The translations under genes were made by a program, and so were the position numbers. DNA of 28,834 nt from a virus, in the IMG/VR virus record IMGVR_UViG_3300029990_000045, positions 1 to 28,834 of that record, one strand, 5' to 3'. This document shows positions 22,430-28,834 of this stretch, one piece after another; position 1 is the stretch's first letter; every line of letters starts with the position of its first letter. The notes under the pieces are model-generated. The model searched no databases. It had not been told where the DNA came from and worked only from the letters and a program-made list of their open reading frames with translations.

Positions 22430-23341
22430 ATGCGACTCAACATGCTGGCCTTGGCTATCGGCCACGTTTACCAATCCGCCGATGTCTATGCGTCCTTCGG
22501 TGTGAACAGCGCCGTTATGTCGTCCAGCGACCCAATGGAACACGAGCAGAACATGCTTGAGCTGAACGTTGCAACCCGTGACGGCGATGCCTCGATTGAC
22601 CTCGTGGACCCTGCTGACCTCTCTGAGGCAGAGCAGGAAGAGGAAACCGATCAAGGCGAAGAGGGTGGCGAAGGTGAATCTGAAGGTGACCTGGAGGAAG
22701 GCGGAGAGGGCGGAGAATTCAAGCCGCTCGGTGAGCCTGATGCAGAGCTGACCAAAGCCTCTCAGCAACTCGACGAGTACGCCTCGGGTTTTGATGAGAT
22801 GCGCAATCAGGCCATTAAGGCCGGTCTCCCTGAGGCTGTGGCTTCCCGCATCGAAGCGGAATATGAAGCTGACGGCAAACTCTCGGATGATTCCTATGAG
22901 CAGCTCGCGAAGGCTGGCTATTCGGCTGGCTTCGTCAACTCGTTCCTTCAGGGTCAGGAAGCTGTCGCTGAGGCTTACATTACCAAGATCGTTGGTTACG
23001 CAGGCGGCAAAGAACAGTTTGACCGTGTCGTTGCGCACCTCAAAGCAAACTCCCCGAACTCTATGGACGCCCTTTATGACGCCATGGAGCGCCAAGACCT
23101 CAATACGGTTCGCACCGTTATCAATCTGGGCATGGCAAGTCAGACCAAGAAGTTTGGTAAGCAACCTGAGCGAACTTTGAATCGCCGTGGTGCAGTTCCA
23201 GCCGGTCGCAGCGCTCCCGCCAAAGTTCAAGGCTTCGAGTCTCAGAACGAGATGGTTAAGGCAATGAGCGATAAACGCTATGGTCGCGATAAAGCGTACA
23301 CCGCTGAAGTTGAAGCGAAAGTCCATAACGCTAACTGGTGA
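22430..23341 (+). CDS. 9: Capsid assembly scaffold protein (gp9)
   Basis: 303 residues (T7 307). Directs procapsid assembly and leaves before packaging. Very acidic Glu/Gly-rich segment (about residues 60-105), then helices and a basic C-terminal helix (KAMSDKRYGRDKAYTAEVEAKVHN) as in scaffold proteins of this group. The start at 22430 has AAAGGAG 6 nt upstream; the earlier in-frame ATG at 22385 lies in the hairpin. Confidence 0.95.
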   Translation: MRLNMLALAIGHVYQSADVYASFGVNSAVMSSSDPMEHEQNMLELNVATRDGDASIDLVDPADLSEAEQEEETDQGEEGGEGESEGDLEEGGEGGEFKPLGEPDAELTKASQQLDEYASGFDEMRNQAIKAGLPEAVASRIEAEYEADGKLSDDSYEQLAKAGYSAGFVNSFLQGQEAVAEAYITKIVGYAGGKEQFDRVVAHLKANSPNSMDALYDAMERQDLNTVRTVINLGMASQTKKFGKQPERTLNRRGAVPAGRSAPAKVQGFESQNEMVKAMSDKRYGRDKAYTAEVEAKVHNANW

Positions 23342-23357
23342 CACTTAGCGGTCCCTA

Positions 23358-23379
23358 ATTAAAAACCCCCACTATAACA
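23358..23379 (+). promoter_or_regulatory. Phage promoter P9 (phi10 position)
   Basis: Core AAAAACCCCCACTATAACA; predicted +1 A at 23377. It drives the major capsid gene, the equivalent of the strong T7 phi10. Confidence 0.9.
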
Positions 23380-23418
23380 GGAAGATACTTTCGGACATTT
23401 CGTCTGAGGTTTTCCTGT
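23377..23418 (+). other. 5' stem-loop of the capsid transcript
   Basis: ACAGGAA (23377-23383), starting exactly at +1, pairs with TTCCTGT (23412-23418). Between them ACTTTCGGAC and GTCTGAGGT extend the helix with wobble pairs. A terminal stem like this should protect the most abundant late mRNA. Confidence 0.65.
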
Positions 23419-23451
23419 GCCCGGAGATAACTGCATAAGGAGAACTATTAA

Positions 23452-24480
23452 ATGGCAAACGCACAAGGTGGTCAACAAATCGGCAAGAACCAAGGTAAGG
23501 GTCAAACCGATGCCGACAAGCTTGCTAACTTTCTGAAGGTTTTCGGTGGTGAAGTTCTGACTGCTTTCATGCGTCGTGCTGTAACCATGGACAAACATAT
23601 GGTTCGCACCATTCAAAACGGCAAGTCCGCCTCTTTCCCAGTAATGGGCCGAACTGCTGGTTACTACCTCGCAGCCGGTGAGAGCCTGGACGACAAGCGT
23701 GGTGAAATCAAACACTCCGAGAAAGTGATTCAAATCGACGGCCTGCTGGCTTCCGATGTACTGATTTACGATATCGAAGACGCAATGGTCCACTACGACG
23801 TTCGTGCAGAATATTCGGCGCAACTTGGTGAAGCTTTGGCTATCGCTGCTGACGGTGCCGTACTGGCCGAGATGGCTAAGCTGTGCAACTTGCCAGCCGC
23901 TGCTAACGAAAACATTGCCGGTCTCGGTACTGCCACTGTTCTGCCAATCGGCACTAAGGCAGCACTCGAAGCAGACGCTGAGGCAATGGGTAAGGCGATT
24001 CTGAAAGGTCTGACTGTTGCTCGTGGTAAATTGACCCGCAACTATGTCCCGTCTACTGATCGCAAGTTCTACACCACTCCTGAGAACTACAGCGCAATTC
24101 TCGCCGCATTGCTGCCGAACGCTGCAAACTTCTCGGCTCTGACCGATCCTGAAACTGGCAACATCAAGAACGTTATGGGCTTCGAAGTAATCGAAGTTCC
24201 TCACTTGACCGTTGGTGGTGCGGGTGACGACCTCGCTGGTACTAACCGCAAACATGCCTTCCCGGCAACCGCTGCTGGTGACGTCAAAGTCGCACTGGAT
24301 AACGTCGTGGGCCTGTTCAACCACCGCTCTGCCGTGGGTACTGTGAAGCTGCGTGATATGGCTCTGGAGCGTGCGCGCCGTGCCGAATATCAAGCTGACC
24401 AAATCATCGGTCGCTATGCGATGGGTCACGGTGGTCTGCGTCCTGAAGCTGCTGGTGCACTGGTTTTCACAGCGGCCTGA
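23452..24480 (+). CDS. 10A: Major capsid protein (gp10A)
   Basis: 342 residues (T7 gp10A 345). The N-terminus (ANAQGGQQIGKNQGKGQ), KVFGGEVLTAF, GRTAGYYLAAGE, KVIQIDGLL, SDVLIYDIEDAM and the C-terminal YAMGHGGLRPEAAG are the T7 capsid pattern throughout. Forms the HK97-fold shell. AAGGAG lies upstream in a TA-rich leader. The last codons CTG GTT TTC ACA repeat the T7 frameshift context, allowing a longer 10B-type form. Confidence 0.98.
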   Translation: MANAQGGQQIGKNQGKGQTDADKLANFLKVFGGEVLTAFMRRAVTMDKHMVRTIQNGKSASFPVMGRTAGYYLAAGESLDDKRGEIKHSEKVIQIDGLLASDVLIYDIEDAMVHYDVRAEYSAQLGEALAIAADGAVLAEMAKLCNLPAAANENIAGLGTATVLPIGTKAALEADAEAMGKAILKGLTVARGKLTRNYVPSTDRKFYTTPENYSAILAALLPNAANFSALTDPETGNIKNVMGFEVIEVPHLTVGGAGDDLAGTNRKHAFPATAAGDVKVALDNVVGLFNHRSAVGTVKLRDMALERARRAEYQADQIIGRYAMGHGGLRPEAAGALVFTAA

Positions 24481-24737
24481 TCTCAGTAACTGGCGTAACA
24501 CTTAGCCAAGCAACTATGAGTCTCCAAATCGGAAACACTAAGACGCTGACCGCTACTGTTGCGCCTGCTGAGGCCACTAATACTTCCGTTACATGGACGT
24601 CCAGCAATCCAGCTGTGGCAACTGTGAGTTCTGCGGGAGTTGTTACGGCCGTTGCACAAGGAACTTCTACTGTCACCGCTACTACTGTCGATGGTTCTTT
24701 TACCAAGACCTGTGCAGTGACTGTCCCAGCTCCATAA
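24468..24737 (+). CDS. 10B: gp10B-type frameshift extension: Ig-like (Big_2) domain
   Basis: A -1 shift on GGTTTTC (24462-24468) would extend the capsid protein from residue 339 by 89 residues, giving about 428 in total. The extension is open throughout, begins [14 protein letters not shown], and is a classic bacterial Ig-like group 2 domain: [57 protein letters not shown]7 makes 10B by the same kind of shift near the same codons, but its extension is unrelated. A minor fraction of capsomers would therefore carry surface Ig domains, which in other phages may help adhere to carbohydrates. An internal ATG at 24516 has no ribosome site, which favours frameshifting over a separate gene. Confidence 0.8.
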   Translation, partial: HSGLISVTGVTLSQATMSLQIGNTKTLTATVAPAEATNTSVTWTSSNPAVATVSSAGVVTAVAQGTSTVTATTVDGSFTKTCAVTVPAP

Positions 24738-24747
24738 CCACTTAAAG

Positions 24748-24784
24748 CCCCTCATCCCGTTTTCTATGGGGCGAGGGGTTTTTT
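24748..24784 (+). terminator. Late terminator after the capsid gene (T-phi role)
   Basis: CCCCTC-AT-CCC (24748-24758) pairs with GGG-GC-GAGGGG (24768-24778), followed by TTTTTT. It is located exactly where T7 has T-phi, between genes 10 and 11. Confidence 0.9.
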
Positions 24785-24816
24785 GCTTTCTATTCAATCA
24801 ATTTCGGGGAGGCCTA

Positions 24817-25395
24817 ATGGCGAACTTTGAATCCAGCATTGAATCCGATCAGGAACTACAGGCTGTTAATGACATGCTCGCCGCAATTGGTGAGTCGCCT
24901 GTAAGTTCCCTTGAAGGAGATCCTAATGCTGACGTAGCTAACTGTCGACGCTTGCTTAATCAAGTAAATCGCGAAGTACAGTCCAAGGGGTGGGCCTTCA
25001 ATATCGAAGAGGGCGCCTCACTGGTTCCCGATAGTTTCTCTGGGCTTATCAACTATCAGACTGACTACCTAAAGATAACTACCGGGGCCTATTCCAATCG
25101 TGGTGGTTTTCTTTACGACCAAACTACCAAGACTGATGTGTTTACTCAGCCGGTAACTGTGACCCTTGTGCGTCTTCGGGAATACCAAGAGATGCCTGAG
25201 TGTTTCCGTTCATACATCGTGGCTAAGGCGTCTCGACGTTTCAACATTCGGTTCTTCGGGGCAGGAGAAATTGAAGGCTCCTTGCAGGAACAGGAGGCAA
25301 CTGCATGGGCGGAGTGCCAAGAGTACGAACTTGATTACGGTAACTACAACATGCTCGATGGTGATGCATGGACCGGTGGCCGAATCTCCCGTTAA
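24817..25395 (+). CDS. 11: Tail tubular protein A (gp11)
   Basis: 192 residues (T7 196). Forms the adaptor ring between portal and nozzle. The N-terminal [19 protein letters not shown] and [12 protein letters not shown] segments and the C-terminal [19 protein letters not shown] block are characteristic. The start at 24817 follows GGGGAGG; an in-frame ATG at 24766 lies in the terminator stem and is not used. Confidence 0.96.
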   Translation: MANFESSIESDQELQAVNDMLAAIGESPVSSLEGDPNADVANCRRLLNQVNREVQSKGWAFNIEEGASLVPDSFSGLINYQTDYLKITTGAYSNRGGFLYDQTTKTDVFTQPVTVTLVRLREYQEMPECFRSYIVAKASRRFNIRFFGAGEIEGSLQEQEATAWAECQEYELDYGNYNMLDGDAWTGGRISR

Positions 25396-25413
25396 TTAGA
25401 CAAGGAGGGTCCC

Positions 25414-27801
25414 ATGGGTCTCGTCTCGCAATCAGTTAAGAACCTCAAAGGAGGTATTTCACAGCAACCCGATATACTTCGTTTTAGTAATCAGGGTGAA
25501 GTTCAAATCAACGGATGGTCTTCGGAAACAGAGGGCCTTCAAAAGCGCTCGCCAACAACGTTCGTCAAGCGCCTTGGTGGGGTCGGTATGTATGGTGCTA
25601 AGCCTCTGGTCCACCTTGTTAACCGTGACTCCATTGAACAGTATTACATGGTGTTTACAGGGCAGGGCGTGGCCGTAGTAGACCTCGCAGGGAACAGTTA
25701 CCAAGTGCGCGGCTACAACGGTTATGCCAACTGTGCGAACCCACGAGCGGACCTGCGGCTAACGACAGTTGCGGACTATACGTTTGTGACTAACAGAAAC
25801 AGGGCTACGCGCATGAAGAGCACACTGACTCAGGCCGGTTATATGGGCCTGACTCGGCGCTGCATCATCAACGTGCGTGGTGGTCAGTACGGGAGGACGC
25901 TGCGGATTTTCGTTAATGGTGGCTTGTGTGCAGAGCTGAAAATGCCTGTCGGAGACTCAACACCTACGACACCCCCACAAGTGGAACAGACGGATGCCGG
26001 TTACATTGCAAGGACTATGGCAGCACAGCTCAGCACCAGCATGGGCGCGTGGGGATGGACTGCGAGCGCGGGAACAGGCTGGATATGTTTAACCGGGCCA
26101 ACTGACGGAGCCATTGTCACAGTCGCCACAGAGGATGGTTACGCAAACCAGCTCCTCAACTCCTTTGTGTATCAGGTACAGACATTCGCCAAGCTGCCCG
26201 CGCAGTGCATAGACGGATACCTTGTGGAAATCACAGGGGAAGCCTCCCGCACCGGAGACAACTATTGGGTCCGCTACGATGCTGCGGGCCAGGTATGGCG
26301 GGAGACTGTTAGGCCGGGAATAATCACTGGTATTGATCCGGCTTCGATGCCCCATGCTCTTATTCGGGCAGCGGATGGACAGTTTGATTGGAAGCCCTTG
26401 GCGTGGCCTGACAGAACCTGTGGAGATGACCTAACGAACCCCATGCCTTCCTTTATTGGGGACACCATCAATGACATTTTCTTCTTCAGGAATCGTTTAG
26501 GTTTCCTCTCGGGTGAGAATGTCGTGATGTCGCGGACAGCGAAGTATTTCAACTTCTTCCCGGCCTCTGTCGCCGCTGTGTCGGACGATGACCCTATTGA
26601 CGTGTCCATCAGTCACAACCGTGTGAGTATCCTCAAGTACGCCGTACCGTTCTCCGAACAGTTGCTCCTCTGGTCCGACCAAGCTCAGTTCGTACTGTCC
26701 TCACAGGGCATCCTTTCGAGCAAGACAATTCAGTTGGACCTCACTACGGAATTCGACGTGAGCGACGGCGCGCGACCCTTTGGGATTGGACGGGGCGTTT
26801 ACTTTGCGGCACCTCGTGCCAGCTATACGAGCCTGAAGCGTTACTACGCAGTGCAGGACGTGAGCGACGTGAAGTCTGCTGAGGATGTCTCGGCGCACGT
26901 ACCAAGCTATTTGCAGAATACCCTCTACCACATACACGGCTCGGGAACGGAGAACTTCGTTGCGATGCTTTCTGACCATGCCGAGAATCAGGTCTATATC
27001 TACAAATTCCTATACCTGAAAGAGGAGCTGGTGCAACAGTCGTGGTCACATTGGGAGTTCGGTCTAAACAATAGAGTTCTCGCAGCAGATTGCATTGGTT
27101 CCTATATGTACCTGCTCAATGAGCGTCTTGGTGTTGGGATGTGCCTGGAGCGAATCGAGTTCACAGCGGACACCGTGGATTACGTGCAGGAGCCTTACCG
27201 TGCCTACATGGACATGAAGAAACTCATGACCCCATCGAGCTACAACGAGGACCTCAATGAGACCTACGTTAGTCTTAGTGCGATCTATGGCGGCGTCCCT
27301 GACTATCTGTCCGTGTTCTACACACTGGACCCCCAAGGAGTCCTTGAGCGTCACGAGTCAGCCAACTGGAACGCAGACGACCGCATCAAGTTCGTTGGTA
27401 ATCGGATGGGTACGACGTTCGTTATTGGCCGTGAATACGGCTTCCAATATGAGTTCTCCAAGTTCCTCATTAAGCAAACAGCAGACGACGGGACCACCTC
27501 AACGGAAGACATAGGACGCCTCCAGCTTCGCCGCGCATGGGTCAACTACGACACCTCAGGGGCCTTCGAAATCAACGTCAATAACGGCTCCACAGAGTAC
27601 GTCTATGTGATGGCTGGCGGTCGCCTCGGTACAGAGGTCCGGTTGGGTGAGCTGACTCTTGGGACTGGTCAATACAAGTTCCCGGTGACAGGTAACGCGA
27701 AGATGCAGCGGGTCACCGTTTCGTCGTATTCGCCGGTCCCTTTGAACATCATTGGATGTGGCTGGGAAGGTAACTATCTACGGCGTTCAAGCGGCGTGTG
27801 A
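25414..27801 (+). CDS. 12: Tail tubular protein B / nozzle (gp12)
   Basis: 795 residues (T7 794). Six copies build the tail nozzle. It starts GLVSQSVKNLKGGISQQPD, the usual opening of this family, with IGDTINDIFFFRNRLGFLSGENVVMSRT and FSEQLLLWSDQAQFVLS as conserved inner blocks. AAGGAGG precedes the ATG by 6 nt. Confidence 0.97.
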   Translation: MGLVSQSVKNLKGGISQQPDILRFSNQGEVQINGWSSETEGLQKRSPTTFVKRLGGVGMYGAKPLVHLVNRDSIEQYYMVFTGQGVAVVDLAGNSYQVRGYNGYANCANPRADLRLTTVADYTFVTNRNRATRMKSTLTQAGYMGLTRRCIINVRGGQYGRTLRIFVNGGLCAELKMPVGDSTPTTPPQVEQTDAGYIARTMAAQLSTSMGAWGWTASAGTGWICLTGPTDGAIVTVATEDGYANQLLNSFVYQVQTFAKLPAQCIDGYLVEITGEASRTGDNYWVRYDAAGQVWRETVRPGIITGIDPASMPHALIRAADGQFDWKPLAWPDRTCGDDLTNPMPSFIGDTINDIFFFRNRLGFLSGENVVMSRTAKYFNFFPASVAAVSDDDPIDVSISHNRVSILKYAVPFSEQLLLWSDQAQFVLSSQGILSSKTIQLDLTTEFDVSDGARPFGIGRGVYFAAPRASYTSLKRYYAVQDVSDVKSAEDVSAHVPSYLQNTLYHIHGSGTENFVAMLSDHAENQVYIYKFLYLKEELVQQSWSHWEFGLNNRVLAADCIGSYMYLLNERLGVGMCLERIEFTADTVDYVQEPYRAYMDMKKLMTPSSYNEDLNETYVSLSAIYGGVPDYLSVFYTLDPQGVLERHESANWNADDRIKFVGNRMGTTFVIGREYGFQYEFSKFLIKQTADDGTTSTEDIGRLQLRRAWVNYDTSGAFEINVNNGSTEYVYVMAGGRLGTEVRLGELTLGTGQYKFPVTGNAKMQRVTVSSYSPVPLNIIGCGWEGNYLRRSSGV

Positions 27802-27816
27802 GTCAACGGGGGGGAC

Positions 27817-27838
27817 GTCAAAACCCCCCACTATAACT
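27817..27838 (+). promoter_or_regulatory. Phage promoter P10 (phi13 position)
   Basis: Core AAAACCCCCCACTATAACT; predicted +1 A at 27836, just after the gp12 stop. No hairpin follows. T7 phi13 has the same place. Confidence 0.87.
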
Positions 27839-27865
27839 ATGACTCATGCGGAGGATTTAAACGCT

Positions 27866-28303
27866 ATGTACCTGATTAAGGCCACGGAGGCCCACTTGAG
27901 GGCTGCTGCTGACGACCTATGCGCGTCAGACCTTCGAGAGTTTCACTGCATGAAAACCGGAAGAGACCCACGCGATGTTCTGCCGAACTCTCTTGATGAG
28001 AACGCTCAGGCCATCGTCGTGGGTTCTTTGGTGCTGGCTGTAGGCGGCCACACAAGTCTTGGTATTTGGTTCGTCACCACGAACGTCGTCCATATGCTGA
28101 GCAAGGCTGAGCGTTTCCAATTCTATCGGCTTCTCAAAGAGAACTTGGAGTGGGTCAAACGCCGCTCACCAAGTCCCAAAACCAACTGGGTTTCAGTGGA
28201 CAACCACGCACATATCCGGCTGCTGACAAAACTGGGTGCCTCCTTCAACGAAGGCATCTTTATGTCTCCTGCCGGATTTGCATTTAAACAATTCTGGCTA
28301 TAG
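27866..28303 (+). CDS. 13: gp13-like virion assembly protein
   Basis: 145 residues (T7 gp13 138). The pattern LVLAVGGHTSLGIWFVTT, then ERFQFYRLLKE and HIRLLTKLGASFNE follows T7 gp13 (FPLAIGG...CWFVTS, HIRFLKTIGAVFHE). The HIR-LG ending recalls an acetyltransferase-type fold, without evidence of activity. The start at 27866 is chosen because GGAGG (27850-27854) precedes it and the T7 protein aligns from there; the ATG at 27839 would be only 3 nt into the P10 transcript. Confidence 0.82.
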   Translation: MYLIKATEAHLRAAADDLCASDLREFHCMKTGRDPRDVLPNSLDENAQAIVVGSLVLAVGGHTSLGIWFVTTNVVHMLSKAERFQFYRLLKENLEWVKRRSPSPKTNWVSVDNHAHIRLLTKLGASFNEGIFMSPAGFAFKQFWL

Positions 28304-28314
28304 GAGGAATCGCT

Positions 28315-28743
28315 ATGTGCGAACCCGTAAGCATCGGCATGGCAATCGTTGCCGTCGCTGGTGCAGCTATGAGTGCATCTGAAGGAGCAAAGGCTAAGGG
28401 TCAGATGACCGACAACGAACGAAAGCAGCAGAACGAAGTGGTCAAGCAAGCGAACTTCGCTGAGAACGACCAGAAGCTTGCAACTGTAGATAAGAATGAC
28501 GAAGCCCGACGCCAGCTTACCGAAGTCAACCTTCAGGCCATGCGGAACCAAGGGACCATTAACACGGCCATCGGTGAGTCAGGCTTGTCCGGCAACTCAA
28601 TGGACCGGCTGAAGAACTCAGTGGCGAACGATGCATCCGCTCAGAAGATGAACATCACGGATAACTACTCCCGAGACTATCAGGCCATCTTTGCGAATCG
28701 TGTGGGTTGGCGGTCTCAAGGAGCAAGTGCAACAGTCAGTTAA
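28315..28743 (+). pseudogene. 14: Internal virion protein gp14, truncated by an IS element
   Basis: The reading frame matches T7 gp14 (196 residues) from MCEPVSIGMAI through AIGESGLSGNSMDRLKN and YSRDYQAIFAN. After about residue 131 it runs into a different sequence and stops at 142. The last 11 codons lie in the terminal inverted repeat of an IS30-type element, so the C-terminal third is lost or lies beyond the insertion. T7 gp14 is an internal core protein ejected into the outer membrane and is essential, so this insertion should stop production of infectious particles. Confidence 0.9.
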
Positions 28744-28834
28744 TGGTTTCGAGCTTGTTGCTCGCTAATAGCTGAAGGTAGTCAACCAGTACTTCGACCG
28801 GAAACTTCCAACCCAGCGTCTGGCGTGGTCGAGT
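28708..28834 (-). mobile_element. End of an IS30-family insertion sequence (continues past the window)
   Basis: The junction is placed at about 28706-28710, where gp14 similarity ends. The terminal sequence TCAAGGAGCAAGTGCAACAG has the form of the IS30 inverted repeat (IS30 ends ..TCAATTGGTCAACGCAACAG as I recall), and a transposase C-terminus reads inward on the opposite strand. Only one end is visible. Confidence 0.8.
28736..28834 (-). CDS. IS30-family transposase, C-terminal fragment
   Basis: On the minus strand, 32 codons run from the window edge to a TGA at 28736-28738. They read TRPRQTLGWKFPVEVLVDYL and on to LETIN. The RPR-TLGWK-P-E block is the hallmark of the end of IS30-type DDE transposases. 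The rest of the gene lies to the right of the window, and the gene is probably intact there. Confidence 0.85.
   Translation of the reverse strand, partial: TRPRQTLGWKFPVEVLVDYLQLLASNKLETIN

Noticed and set aside
22409-23344. Minus-strand open frame (311 codons) opposite the scaffold gene
   Set aside because: Mirror of the scaffold reading frame, with no start signal and no similarity to phage proteins; the + strand gene is certain.
23359-24501. Long minus-strand open frame (380 codons) opposite the capsid gene
   Set aside because: It is the antisense shadow of a highly conserved capsid gene with strong codon bias; no ribosome site, and the product is rich in Cys/Ser/His/Gln without recognisable domains.
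24516-24737. The Ig-like domain as an independent gene
   Set aside because: No ribosome site before ATG 24516, and the frame continues upstream into the capsid gene at a T7-like shift site; frameshift extension is the better model.
24737-24750. CCACTTAAAGCCC resembling the tail of a phage promoter after the capsid gene
   Set aside because: The A-tract and C5 core upstream are missing; it is part of the terminator approach.

Overview
This window is the left and middle part of a prophage of the T7 supergroup (Autographiviridae-type podovirus), almost certainly in a Pseudomonas. The evidence is a full, collinear set of T7-type genes: single-subunit RNA polymerase, ligase, gp2, gp2.5, gp3, gp3.5, gp4, gp5, gp5.5, gp5.7, gp6, gp6.5, gp6.7, gp7.3, gp8, gp9, gp10, gp11, gp12, gp13 and gp14. 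The genes sit in the T7 order and all lie on the + strand. The host call is an inference. It rests on GC-rich codon use, on phage promoters resembling those I recall for Pseudomonas phage gh-1, and on my recollection that a T7-like prophage is known in P. putida KT2440. What makes it a prophage rather than an ordinary lytic T7 relative is a tyrosine integrase at the far left, followed by a probable lipoprotein cargo gene.

Layout. 1-295: left flank, no confident gene. 296-2622: lysogeny/cargo block with integrase, RcsF-like lipoprotein, a 36-residue membrane peptide and an unknown protein. 2618-4786: early region. A phage promoter plus hairpin (position of T7 phiOL) is followed by a sigma70-type promoter carrying operator-like dyads, then four early genes including a 2-oxoglutarate/Fe(II) oxygenase. 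The operator-like element recurs in front of the oxygenase. 4801-7640: T7-type RNA polymerase, preceded by its own phage promoter (an autogene arrangement). 7639-11272: class I/II genes (1.1-like, ligase, dNMP-kinase-like, gp2 host-RNAP inhibitor). 11276-19759: DNA metabolism (SSB, endonuclease I, amidase lysozyme, nucleotidyltransferase, primase-helicase, DNA polymerase, gp5.5- and gp5.7-like host modifiers, exonuclease). 19761-28743: virion genes. At the right edge gene 14 is cut by an IS30-family element that runs out of the window. Gene 15 onward, the tail fibre, lysis and terminase genes and the right attachment site are not visible.

Transcription. I find ten copies of a phage promoter with core AAAAACCCCCACT and a conserved A at the predicted +1. 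Most are followed within 1-30 nt by a stable hairpin. The RNA polymerase specificity loop has a Glu and an Arg where T7 has N748 and Q758, consistent with the different promoter core. Capsid gene 10 ends in a T7-like frameshift context; a -1 shift would add a bacterial Ig-like (Big_2) domain.

The system most worth attention is the lysogeny circuit: an integrase, operator-like repeats in the early promoter, and a self-amplifying RNA polymerase gene that must be held off. No clear repressor gene is recognisable in the window.
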